From the NCBI GenBank assembly GCA_018402565.1, contig JAGYIQ010000001.1, positions 372,001-436,000 of the forward strand: 64,000 bases of DNA, given 5' to 3'. The notes below the pieces were generated by a model. That model was not told the origin of the DNA, made no database searches, and saw only the letters and a program-made list of their open reading frames with translations. A program made the translations under genes and the position numbers. Origin of the DNA: Pirellulaceae bacterium (lineage in GTDB: Bacteria; Planctomycetota; Planctomycetia; Pirellulales; Pirellulaceae). Shown one piece after another: positions 23,856 to 32,523 of the stretch; position 1 is the stretch's first letter, and the number at the start of each line of letters is the position of its first letter.

Positions 23856-25196
23856 TTATTCGTGACGCAAGGCTTCGATCGGGTCCATTTTGGCGGCTCG
23901 AATGGCCGGGTAGGTCCCGAACACCACACCCACCAACACACTGATCCCGAAGGCCAATGGAATCGATGAAGGCACGATCTCGGGGGTCATGTCTTTGGCG
24001 GCTTCGGGCAACGCCTGATACAAACTCGGAGATAGGTATTCCAGGGCCGAGCGAAGTCCCTGAATCGCCAAGGGGCAGAAGACACCAACCAGGATACCGG
24101 TCAACCCACCAACCACGCTCAATACAATCGTCTCGACTAAGAACTGGTGAATGATGTCCCGACGTTTTGCCCCCAGAGCTCGGCGAATACCAATTTCACG
24201 GGTTCGCTCGGTGACCGTGGCCAACATGATGTTCATGATGCCAATGCCGCCAACTACCAAGCTGATAGCCGCGATCATCCCCATAAACACCATGAACATG
24301 AGCTTCGTGGCTTTGGCTTGCTCCAACAATTCGTAGGGAACCACCAAGGCGATGTCTTCACGTTGCGGATTGTTGAGACGCAGGGTGTTATCGATCAGCT
24401 TCGCAGTCTTGGGCACGTCCGCGACATTTCGCACTCGGACGGTCACTTGGCTCAGTTCAAAAATTTGCGCGGTGAACGATCCGCCCGCCCGCTTTTGAAT
24501 CATGTCGCCGAACTGGGCCTGCATGGTCTTGATCGGAATGTAGACGTCCATCGAAAAGTCCTGAGCCGACAACGAACCGCCGATGGCGGCCGTGGCCTCC
24601 TTATGCTTCAAGACGCCAATCACGCGGTAATAGGCGTTCTCTTCCGGCAAAAAAATCAGCTTCTGAATCGGGTCCTCGGAAGGGAACAAACGGCGTGCCA
24701 ACTGGCCCGCCAACACGCACACGGAAGTCGCGCTATCGTTCTCGACATCGGTGAAAAAGTGACCGCGGTCGATCGTCAACCCCACCACTTCGCGATACGC
24801 CGGAGAGCAGCCCACCAATCGCCCATCCATGGGTTTAAGATTCGAGTTACCCGTGTAGGTAAACCGCATGGGCAACTCGCGGATCGGGACGGTCGAATCA
24901 ATCGTGGGGATCGTCCGCTCCATCAAGTCCTTCTCGGCTCGCGTCAAACCGTAGGGAGTGATCTCGCCAAAGTTCCCCGAACCATCGTCTGGTGGCTTGA
25001 TCGAGCGGATCATGATGTTCTGCGCCCCGAGACTCTCGATCTGCTCCTGAGCCTTGCGACTGATACCTTCGCCAATCGCCAACAATGCAATCACACTGGC
25101 CACGCCAATGAAGATACCTAGTACGGTCAAAATCGACCGCATCGGGTGCAACAACAAACTCTTGACACCGAGTTGCCAGGTACGCAGCCAAGCCAT
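23856..25196 (-). CDS. ABC transporter permease, MacB/FtsX-like
   Basis: 446 residues. The first membrane segment is SILTVLGIFIGVASVIALLA, followed by GEGISRKAQEQIESLGAQNI, a MacB-type periplasmic domain (~60-300), and three C-terminal segments including AAISLVVGGIGIMNIMLATV with the conserved ERTREIGIRRALGAKRRDI. This is the permease of a MacB-like tripartite exporter (macrolides, peptides, lipoproteins); the substrate is unknown. It works with the ATPase and HlyD-type adaptor encoded upstream. The 41-base gap to the ATPase gene supports an operon. Confidence 0.92.
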   Translation of the reverse strand: MAWLRTWQLGVKSLLLHPMRSILTVLGIFIGVASVIALLAIGEGISRKAQEQIESLGAQNIMIRSIKPPDDGSGNFGEITPYGLTRAEKDLMERTIPTIDSTVPIRELPMRFTYTGNSNLKPMDGRLVGCSPAYREVVGLTIDRGHFFTDVENDSATSVCVLAGQLARRLFPSEDPIQKLIFLPEENAYYRVIGVLKHKEATAAIGGSLSAQDFSMDVYIPIKTMQAQFGDMIQKRAGGSFTAQIFELSQVTVRVRNVADVPKTAKLIDNTLRLNNPQREDIALVVPYELLEQAKATKLMFMVFMGMIAAISLVVGGIGIMNIMLATVTERTREIGIRRALGAKRRDIIHQFLVETIVLSVVGGLTGILVGVFCPLAIQGLRSALEYLSPSLYQALPEAAKDMTPEIVPSSIPLAFGISVLVGVVFGTYPAIRAAKMDPIEALRHE

Positions 25197-25237
25197 AGGG
25201 CACTTACTTGTTCTAGGATCAGGAAATCACGCCACAC

Positions 25238-26011
25238 TCAGTCGTCCACAGGACGAACCACGGGCTTGGATAGATCGTATATGATGCGGTTGGTGTTCCG
25301 CACGTCGCTCTGGATCAAGCCATCCTTCAAACGAATGACTCGTTTGGCATGCTCCGCCACGTCGTCTTCGTGCGTCACCATAATAATCGTGCGGCCCTCG
25401 TCGTTGAGCCGCTGGAACATGCGGAGGATCTCCTCGGTCGTTACCGAATCCAAGTTACCTGTCGCCTCATCCGCCAGGATAAAATACGGGTCGTTGACCA
25501 ACGAACGAGCAATCGCGACACGCTGTTGTTGACCACCCGAGAGTTGGTTGGGACGATGATCAAGCCGCTCGGCCAAACCCACCAACTTTGCCAACTCGAT
25601 GCAGCGTTTGACGCTTTCCCGATCGTTCCGGCCCTGATAGTAGAGCGGAACTCCGATGTTCTCGACCACCGTCAACTGCTGAATCAGATTGTACGATTGA
25701 AACACGAAGCCGATTCGCGTCGCGCGAATGACCGACAACTCATCGTCGGTCATCAGAGCGACGTTGTCGTCACCCAGCATAAAACTGCCACTCGTTGGTC
25801 GATCCAAACAACCCAGCAGATTCAGCAAAGTACTCTTGCCAGACCCCGACGGTCCCATGATCGCCACGTAGTCGCCTTGCGGCACCGTGAACGAGACACC
25901 CCGTAGGGCGCGGACCGTTTCACTTTTCAAAACGTAATGCTTCTGCAACTCACGGATGTCGACCGCATTGGCGGTCGACACATCGACAGATTCGGTAGCC
26001 AACGAACTCAT
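25238..26011 (-). CDS. ABC transporter ATP-binding protein, MacB/LolD-like
   Basis: 257 residues from ATG 26011. The frame is open for another 53 codons, but those lie over the 3' end of the adaptor gene and are repeat-like. Motifs: VRALRGVSFTVPQGDYVAIM, Walker A GPSGSGKST, Q-loop FQSYNLI, signature LSGGQQQRVAIARSL, Walker B YFILADEATGNLD, H-loop VTHEDDVAEHAKR. Powers the neighbouring MacB-like permease from the cytoplasmic side. The start lies 26 bases after the adaptor stop. Confidence 0.93.
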   Translation of the reverse strand: MSSLATESVDVSTANAVDIRELQKHYVLKSETVRALRGVSFTVPQGDYVAIMGPSGSGKSTLLNLLGCLDRPTSGSFMLGDDNVALMTDDELSVIRATRIGFVFQSYNLIQQLTVVENIGVPLYYQGRNDRESVKRCIELAKLVGLAERLDHRPNQLSGGQQQRVAIARSLVNDPYFILADEATGNLDSVTTEEILRMFQRLNDEGRTIIMVTHEDDVAEHAKRVIRLKDGLIQSDVRNTNRIIYDLSKPVVRPVDD

Positions 26012-26036
26012 GGTTAGGACCTCGCAATTCCGCGTG

Positions 26037-27848
26037 TTAGCTCGCTTGAGGCGCACCACCGGCACTCGGTCGACCGCCGCCAGCGGGTCCACCGCCACCA
26101 GCGGGTCCGCCGCCAGCGGGTCGACCGCCACCCGGTCCGCCGCCGCCCGGTCCACCACCGCCCGGTCCACCCTGCCCCATTCGCTGTTGGAATTCAGCGA
26201 AGGTCGTCTCCAGCTCTTTCTTGGTGATCGACCCGTCTTTGTTGCGATCTGCTCGTGTCAACATCGACCGCATTGGCTCTTCCACGGCTTGCAACTCCGT
26301 TTCACTAATCGAGCCGTCCTTGTCACTGTCGTACTTCGTGAACATCTCATCGACACGACTGCTGGGACCCGGCCCCTGCTGGTTGGCCTTCGCCACCTGC
26401 TCCGCGGCCAACGACTTCTCTTCGTCCGTCATTTGAATGGCACGGTCCAAAATCAACTCCGGGAGTTCCAACATCTCTTTGTACTCGCCGGGGTTCAGCA
26501 CGATCTCTTCGCCAGCCTCAAGCCCCTGCTTGATGACCACCGTCATGGAGTTATCGCCGTCGATCTGAACTTCCTTCGATTCGAACTGATTCTCGCCTCG
26601 CTTCACCAGGCAAAAGTAACGGTCTTGCACACCGTAAACCCCCTGCACCGGAATCTGCAATTGATCGGCCTCCATGCGGGTCTGAATCGATACCGAAGCC
26701 TTCATGCCCGTGATCAACGAGGCCGGCGCGTTCAACACCCGCACAAACACCGCGTATTTACGCACGCTGCTGGACATCCAACCGCCCTGCTCGGCATACT
26801 GGTTGACCTTGGTTACCACACCTCGAATGACTTGGTTGTTCAATGCATTGACACGAATCTCCGCTGGCATGCCAACTCGAATCGCCGTGATGCTCTGCTC
26901 CTGCACCAACGCCTTCACCTCCATCTTGTCCGGATTGGGCAACCGCACCAAGACCTGGCCCTCGCGGACCTCGGCACCCGGTTCCAACACCCAGTCCGTA
27001 CCACCGCCACGACGAGACGACTCCTTGTTATACACGACTTGACCCGACACACCCTCGGGCACGCGAATCGTGCACTTCTCGATCAATTTCATGATCTCAT
27101 CCATCTTCTCCGTCTCGACCCGCAACGCCTCTTCGTCATTCTCCATTTTGACTTCGGCAGCTCGAATGTCACTCTCCAAGCGGATCATTTCACGCTTCTT
27201 GCTGTACTCTTCCAAAATCGTCAGTTGCTTCTCAACCAACTCAATGCGACGCTTACCCTGCTCGACGGCCAACCGCTCGCTGTCCAACTGCTGCTTAGTG
27301 ATGAAGCCTTTCGCCTGCATCTTTTGACTGTAACCAAAGTTCTCTTGGGCAATCTCCAGATCCTGCCGAGCCGCAATCAAGTTCATGCTCAATTCGGTCT
27401 TTCGCTCCTCAAATATGCCTTTGACATACTCCTCCAAAGAGACTTCTGCGGTCTTGAAGTCCGTCTCCGAGCGAATCTTCTGGGTCTGGGCGTTGGCCAC
27501 CGCAATCCGCTGTTGCTCCAGCTCCTTCTCAAACGAAGTCGAGTCCAGCGACACCAAGAACTCGCCCGGGCCAACCCGCGTGCCCTCAGGGACCACCTGC
27601 AGCACCGAAACCATGCCGTTCCGAGCCCGAACTTCGCACTTGATCTCGACGTTTTCGCTGCTCTGCAACTCGCCGTCAGCCAACACATTGGCGACAAAAT
27701 CACCTTGAGTGACGGTGGCCAGCACCGGGTTGAAGACCGTGCCGCTGCCCTGGTTGCGGACCCAATAGACGCCACCCGCACCCATCGCGATCAAAAACAC
27801 CACCCCAATCAGCAAGGTGATCAAGGAAAATCCGAACCGTTTACTCAT
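26037..27848 (-). CDS. HlyD/RND-type efflux adaptor with C-terminal EF-hands and Gly-rich tail
   Basis: 603 residues from ATG 27848, preceded by GGGAGTGG. One N-terminal membrane anchor (FSLITLLIGVVFLIAMGAGG), then a barrel-sandwich half (LADGELQSSENVEIKCEVRA, GTRVGPGEFLVSLDS), a long coiled-coil hairpin (~120-300), the second barrel half, and a beta-barrel with VNALNNQVIRGVVTKVNQYA. This is the periplasmic adaptor of the MacB-like exporter encoded next. Unusual are two canonical EF-hand loops near residues ~500-545, DSDKDGSISETE and DRNKDGSITKKE, and a final tail of GGPGGGGPGGG repeats. The EF-hands suggest calcium binding outside the cytoplasm. Confidence 0.9.
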   Translation of the reverse strand: MSKRFGFSLITLLIGVVFLIAMGAGGVYWVRNQGSGTVFNPVLATVTQGDFVANVLADGELQSSENVEIKCEVRARNGMVSVLQVVPEGTRVGPGEFLVSLDSTSFEKELEQQRIAVANAQTQKIRSETDFKTAEVSLEEYVKGIFEERKTELSMNLIAARQDLEIAQENFGYSQKMQAKGFITKQQLDSERLAVEQGKRRIELVEKQLTILEEYSKKREMIRLESDIRAAEVKMENDEEALRVETEKMDEIMKLIEKCTIRVPEGVSGQVVYNKESSRRGGGTDWVLEPGAEVREGQVLVRLPNPDKMEVKALVQEQSITAIRVGMPAEIRVNALNNQVIRGVVTKVNQYAEQGGWMSSSVRKYAVFVRVLNAPASLITGMKASVSIQTRMEADQLQIPVQGVYGVQDRYFCLVKRGENQFESKEVQIDGDNSMTVVIKQGLEAGEEIVLNPGEYKEMLELPELILDRAIQMTDEEKSLAAEQVAKANQQGPGPSSRVDEMFTKYDSDKDGSISETELQAVEEPMRSMLTRADRNKDGSITKKELETTFAEFQQRMGQGGPGGGGPGGGGPGGGRPAGGGPAGGGGPAGGGRPSAGGAPQAS

Positions 27849-28076
27849 TACGACCACTCCCAAACAAACCTGAACCCCACTGCCCGGCGTACAACCGCGA
27901 AATCACCGCGGCTGAAACAAAATAGCCGCATCCGAGGGTTTCCACCACGGCGATTTTCCCACGCGACTATTCAGTTTAACCGCGTGATTTCAATTTCAGA
28001 CCACGAGGAGAGCCGAATTGGAGCAGTTTCACCAGATTTCACGCGCAAATCGATCGAGAACGAACCGCCGAGACAA

Positions 28077-28343
28077 CTAGGACTGACCCTGGCGCCGACG
28101 CTGTTTCCCCAAACGCGAGTTCGTCGTCACGAATCCGGCAAAATCCACCTCCAGCTCCTCCAAGCTCAACTCGATCTCGTCGCTCAATAGCAGCCATTGG
28201 GCTCGCGTCAGCCAAGCCGGTGGCGAGCCGTCATCGGCGCAGTCGCGGTCCCAAACGGCCGATCCATACACGCCGCTCGAAGGTGCCGTTCCGAAATCGC
28301 CGGAACCACCCGTCGGGTTATTCTGAGAATCGTGCTTCTTCAT
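28077..28343 (-). CDS. Small hypothetical acidic protein
   Basis: 88 residues from ATG 28343 (MKKHDSQNNPTGGSGDF); an in-frame ATG at 28358 is also possible. The second half is more structured (WLTRAQWLLLSDEIELSLEE) and ends in a basic tail (SRLGKQRRRQGQS). No signal peptide or known motif. It precedes the exporter operon on the same strand by 228 bases. Whether it belongs to it is unclear. Confidence 0.4.
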   Translation of the reverse strand: MKKHDSQNNPTGGSGDFGTAPSSGVYGSAVWDRDCADDGSPPAWLTRAQWLLLSDEIELSLEELEVDFAGFVTTNSRLGKQRRRQGQS

Positions 28344-28358
28344 GGCTGGAACCTCCAC

Positions 28359-28722
28359 TTAGTTGAACCGCATCCCGGCGGCCAACTTCGCTGACCGCCC
28401 GTTCATTTACTCCATGCATGCATTTTCTGGGCCAATCTCCAACAGGAAACGTGTCTAATTAAATTCTACACCTTTTTATGAAATAGTGAAGCCCTAAACG
28501 CCTCTAATGCCCACTTTAAGGAAGTTTACGCCACCCAGGTGGTTTATCTATGCCAATCGGGTCCTGCCCAACGAGCTCGTCACAACGATTTGACGCCAAT
28601 CGCGGATCGCCTGTCTTTTTCCGGCAACGATTGCTGTCAAATGGAATCATGGTCCCTCCGACAATGCGTCGTCAGAACGATGACACCTGTTGCAGTTTTG
28701 CTCTCTAACGGCCTGATCTTGT
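28359..28722. other. Intergenic stretch before the exporter region
   Basis: 364 bases. An AT-rich patch at about 28455-28490 (AATTAAATTCTACACC, TTTTTATGAAATAG) is the best place for a minus-strand promoter of the downstream genes. I see no convincing hairpin or gene. Confidence 0.35.
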
Positions 28723-29724
28723 CTAACGGCCTGCCATTTCCGGTGATCGGCCGTCCGCTTTGCCATCAAAGCGCAGCAATCGAACGCGCGCCGGCAACAC
28801 GCGGATTTCCAAGGGCAGGACTCCGCCGAAGTCGCCGTCGATCTGATAGCCCACCTCCCGGTCCGCTTCGATGCGGAGGCGGTCGGCCGTGGTGCTGCGA
28901 AAGTCGCGACAGTAGATATGGCGCCGCAAGGCGATCCAGAACGCGTAACCCAGGCCCCGCAGTCGTCCTGAGCCAGAAAAAGTCGCGATGTCCAAGCGGC
29001 CGTCCTGCGGGTTGGCCTGCGGGACAATTGACAGTCCGCCCGCGTAAGATGGCAGGTTGGCTACAAATACCCACGGCACTCGCCACTTCTGGGTCCGCAG
29101 GCCATCCGTCACCGCTGCCTCACCGACCTCCGCCAAGGACGGCTCATGGCCAGACATGGTCGCGAGGCCTCCCGCTGCATCGGTGATCGTCAGTTGCAGG
29201 GTCGGAAAGGCGTAATACCAAAACGTCCGCCAAATAGGCCAAGCATAGCTCCACTTGGTGATGTGCCCGCGACGGTTACAGTGAACCTGCCGCACCACCT
29301 CGGCATCAAAGCCGACCCCAATGGTGATCAGCGCCAAGCGACCGTTGGCCAACAAAGCGTCGATGGCGATCGTTTCGCGCCGAACAACCGCCCGACAGAA
29401 CGGCTCGATGTCACTTGTGCTGCCCAGCCACTTCGCCAGCAAATTCTCGGTGCCCAATGGAAAAACGGCGATGACCGTATCGGGCGAAACTCGCTCTGCA
29501 ACGGCCGCAACCGTTCCATCCCCCCCAGCCGCCACGACCAATCGCAGTTCGCCCCGCCGTTCGAGCTCGGTTGCCTGTTGCTGCAGCTCCGCCAGATCCG
29601 CGATCAGGCACGGGAGCAGCCCCAAATCTCGCAGGCGGGTCGACAATCGCTCCAACAATGCCTGCCGGTCACTGGCCCCCGCCTTGGGGTTGTAGGCGAT
29701 CAAGACCGTTCGGTCGGCTGCCAT
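28723..29724 (-). CDS. Diacylglycerol/lipid kinase family protein
   Basis: 333 residues. Starts MAADRTVLIAYNPKAGA, the N-terminal NPKAG motif of the DAGK catalytic domain, followed by VVAAGGDGTVAAVAER, the GGDGT ATP site, and FPLGTENLLAKWLG where most members have GT-ND-A. The C-terminal half has DGRLDIATFSGSG and VGYQIDGDFGGVLPLEI. Such enzymes phosphorylate diacylglycerol, sphingoid or other lipids at the membrane. The exact substrate is unknown. It is transcribed away from the + strand gene at 29970. Confidence 0.9.
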   Translation of the reverse strand: MAADRTVLIAYNPKAGASDRQALLERLSTRLRDLGLLPCLIADLAELQQQATELERRGELRLVVAAGGDGTVAAVAERVSPDTVIAVFPLGTENLLAKWLGSTSDIEPFCRAVVRRETIAIDALLANGRLALITIGVGFDAEVVRQVHCNRRGHITKWSYAWPIWRTFWYYAFPTLQLTITDAAGGLATMSGHEPSLAEVGEAAVTDGLRTQKWRVPWVFVANLPSYAGGLSIVPQANPQDGRLDIATFSGSGRLRGLGYAFWIALRRHIYCRDFRSTTADRLRIEADREVGYQIDGDFGGVLPLEIRVLPARVRLLRFDGKADGRSPEMAGR

Positions 29725-29969
29725 TGGGCTTCCTCCTTAAAATTCCTACAACGGTCCTCGGTTTCCTAGCAAAGCTAAGTTATCTACATCTGGTGACGTG
29801 TCGTGCTTGCCTTTGGCCGACTTACCAACCAAAATGAAGTAGCGATCGATTTCGTCAACCCCCCGCCTCCGTCCCTGCCCGCCGCATTTCGGCGACCAAC
29901 CGCTCGGGGATCGCCCGGTCGGGGTGGTTTGCCTAGAACGACACTCAACCCACATTGCCCAGTTTTCAC

Positions 29970-30665
29970 ATGCCACTCGAATCCGCCGATTCCTCGCAGC
30001 AAGCCTCTCCAGTCCCGCCAGACGCGGCCGCAGCGCCGCCGCGCACTCCCACGGGTCGGCTGCAGCCGACGTCCGCCTTTCGCCAGCGGAATTCGTCGCC
30101 AGTCACCCCTCAACCGGGGAGTTCGCAGGAGGAATCCACGGCACTCCCAGACGAACCCCGTTCCGTCGCTCCGGCTTCCGGCATGCCAAATTCGCCGCCG
30201 TTTGCAGCCGGGACCACGCTCCCTGCTCCGGCATCGCCCACTACAACGCCGCCGTCGGGTCCAGCGCCGCCCGCAGCACCGAGCCCAGCGACCGTCGGGC
30301 AAGGCGGAGAAGAATCCGTGGCTCCAGCGGCCAGCGGTGCCGAGGGCCGACGTCGCAGCCGTTCTTCCCATCGGTCTCAGTCCCGCCGGGGCTCGGCTGC
30401 CGGTCGTGCGAACAGCCGCAATTCGACCCGGGTTACCCAGCGGGAAGGCACCCAATTCTCGGAATTGGCGGCCATCGACTTGGATTCTGCCCACGTCGAC
30501 GGTTCATCGTTGCGTGAACTTTCCGGGTTGCTGATGGCCTTTGGTCTATCCGTGGCACTCACCCAAGCCAGTCTCTGGTGGGTGGTCGGGGTCGATCCCT
30601 TGGGCATAGCACCACTCATCGAGCAATGGTTACCAGGCGTGGTTCCGCCAGGCCTCCGCTCGTAA
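29970..30665 (+). CDS. Pro/Ala/Ser-rich hypothetical protein with C-terminal hydrophobic segment
   Basis: 231 residues from ATG 29970; a TTG at 29955 is the other option. Residues 1-145 are low-complexity Pro/Ala/Ser and Arg/Ser stretches without fold signals (APPAAPSPATVGQG, RRRSRSSHRSQSRRG). Residues ~155-225 look folded: FSELAAIDLDSAHVDGSSLR and GLLMAFGLSVALTQASLWWV, a possible membrane segment. I do not know the family. The opposite strand is also open here, but its product is Arg-rich and looks like a shadow. It is divergent from the lipid kinase. Confidence 0.5.
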   Translation: MPLESADSSQQASPVPPDAAAAPPRTPTGRLQPTSAFRQRNSSPVTPQPGSSQEESTALPDEPRSVAPASGMPNSPPFAAGTTLPAPASPTTTPPSGPAPPAAPSPATVGQGGEESVAPAASGAEGRRRSRSSHRSQSRRGSAAGRANSRNSTRVTQREGTQFSELAAIDLDSAHVDGSSLRELSGLLMAFGLSVALTQASLWWVVGVDPLGIAPLIEQWLPGVVPPGLRS

Positions 30666-30761
30666 AAGCGGTCGTGCCGCTCGCGGGTTACCGCCCGACT
30701 CTCGGTCGGGCCGCGTTTTCGGCGTCCGCGTTGCCCGCCGAGTCTGCCTCATCTGCCGACT

Positions 30762-32432
30762 CTACCTGTTCATCTCTGCTGGATTTTCCGCCTCTTCTGG
30801 CGGCTCTACCCCCGCCTCTTCTGGCCCCGCCTCTTCTGGCCCCGCCTCTTCTGGCCCCGCTTCTTCTGCCCCCGTTTCTTCTGCCTCGAGTGGAGCGTTG
30901 CCGCGTGTGGTCGTGTTCAGATAGACCGCCTTCAATTCCGAATAGGCGCGCTGAATGGCCAAGCCGTAGCGACGGGCTTCCTCGATGTCGCGATCCTCCG
31001 CCGCATGTCGCAGCCCATCCAGCAGGTCTCGATACGACTCCGCTCTGGCCGCATGGTCGTCCGACTGGGGGATGCGTCGCAAATAAGCGCTGACTTGGAC
31101 GCGTCTCGTCCAGTCGTCGACGATCGGCAACCAGTAGTTGACGCCCTCCCAGTCCTGAGTCACGCCCGCAGAAACCAGCGGGATTTGCGACTGCTTCAGT
31201 TCTTCAAAAATCTCGTCCAGTGGTGGGTAGTACAAGAAGCACCCGAAGACGCTGGCGACAATCAAACCCAGCAATCCGACACCGCCCAGCACCTGCGGCG
31301 GCAGCACAATGTCCCAAGAACCCGTCCGATCGACCGGCTGCTCCAACCAAGTGTCCAAATCGGGAAACTTGCTGGTTCGCACCATCCAGCCGACCGCCAA
31401 CAGCAGCGCCCAGCCGATCAATCCCACGATCTCGAATAATTGCAAGTTCTTGCTGAATCTCTCCATCACCAGGGGGATGCCCACGTTTTCCGCGGGATGG
31501 AACGGCGAGCAGTACACGTCAAACGCATGCGTATGGCCGGCTGGTTCCACACCCCGGGGTGTCAGTGGCCCGTCGACGGAATAGGACAAACCAACCACGA
31601 CCAAGAATAAAACGCCGACACAGCCAAAGGTTCGCAGCTTGCCGTAGTGTAGCCACAGCCACAGGAAGACTCCCAAGTTGATTCCCGCCCCCAAAATCAT
31701 CAGCGCAAAGGCCGCCCCCACCGAGTTCCCGTGTTGGAACATATCCCCCAGTTTGATGATCATCGTCATCGGCGTCTCGTAGACCGGCAACGCCACGCTG
31801 GCCATGAACAGCGGCGCCCAGACGTCGACACGCTCGGCCTTGTTCTGCAAAAAGCCGTAGGGCAAAAACAGACTCAAGCCCGCCGAGCCCAACAGCCCCA
31901 ACAAAATAAATCCGACCTGCCGGCTCCAAGCTTCCCGGGCCGCAGTGACAGCGACGGCCATCAAACGGCGGATGCCATAACTCACCGGTGGCACATCTTC
32001 GGCCGCGTGAGCTGGAAAAGGCAAGACTTTCTCCACCAACAGGCCAACCAATGTCACAATAAACAAGGACAGAGCCGCAAACGAGATAATGACGACAGGA
32101 TTCGCCAAGGACAGCCCGTACAGCAAACTGATTGGATTAAACAACGGCGCGGATATCGCAAACGCCAAGATCGCGCCACCCGGGACCCCCGCTTTATGCA
32201 ACTGCCGGATCACGGGTAACGCACCCAAGCTGCAGACCGGCAACAACATGCCAATCAACCACGCCTGCGGGATGCTGCGGAGCGAATCGCCGCCAAACCA
32301 CGCCTTGGTCGTCTCGTACCCGATCAAGCGTTTGATCACGCCCGCCAGAAAAAAGCCGACCAGCACGGTCGGGGCGGCATGGGAAGTGACCTCCAACAGG
32401 CGGTAGAGCATGCCCCAGACTTGATTTTGCAC
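30762..32432 (-). CDS. DUF318/ArsP-like permease with acidic repeat tail
   Basis: 556 residues. Starts with VTSHAAPTVLVGFFLAGVIK and then GMLLPVCSLGALPVIRQLHK, the P-CSLG-LP motif of the UPF0718/ArsP permease family, followed by GGAILAFAISAPLFNPISLL. About eight membrane segments with a repeat of the two-fold pattern around residues 170-270 (MASVALPVYETPMTMIIKLG). Members export small molecules such as organoarsenicals; the substrate here is unknown. Residues ~430-510 are soluble. The last ~40 residues are EEAGP repeats (ending ENPAEMNR), coded by ~15-bp tandem repeats near 30806-30885. Confidence 0.82.
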   Translation of the reverse strand: MQNQVWGMLYRLLEVTSHAAPTVLVGFFLAGVIKRLIGYETTKAWFGGDSLRSIPQAWLIGMLLPVCSLGALPVIRQLHKAGVPGGAILAFAISAPLFNPISLLYGLSLANPVVIISFAALSLFIVTLVGLLVEKVLPFPAHAAEDVPPVSYGIRRLMAVAVTAAREAWSRQVGFILLGLLGSAGLSLFLPYGFLQNKAERVDVWAPLFMASVALPVYETPMTMIIKLGDMFQHGNSVGAAFALMILGAGINLGVFLWLWLHYGKLRTFGCVGVLFLVVVGLSYSVDGPLTPRGVEPAGHTHAFDVYCSPFHPAENVGIPLVMERFSKNLQLFEIVGLIGWALLLAVGWMVRTSKFPDLDTWLEQPVDRTGSWDIVLPPQVLGGVGLLGLIVASVFGCFLYYPPLDEIFEELKQSQIPLVSAGVTQDWEGVNYWLPIVDDWTRRVQVSAYLRRIPQSDDHAARAESYRDLLDGLRHAAEDRDIEEARRYGLAIQRAYSELKAVYLNTTTRGNAPLEAEETGAEEAGPEEAGPEEAGPEEAGVEPPEEAENPAEMNR

Positions 32433-32523
32433 GTCGATCCCCTCTTCAGGTTAGGCCAATGAAGGCAGAACTGCCGCTTGCTGCCCCAGTTCACCACGGG
32501 TCGCCGTAAATAGCGAGTGGTCC

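Noticed and set aside
25956..28190. A 744-codon + strand frame across the HlyD adaptor gene
   Set aside because: Antisense shadow of the adaptor. Composition is Leu/His/Arg-rich and no domain is recognisable.
29784..30494. A 236-codon minus-strand frame opposite the Pro-rich gene
   Set aside because: Its product is Arg/Gly/Trp-rich with no fold signal, while the + strand product has a folded, partly hydrophobic C-terminal part.
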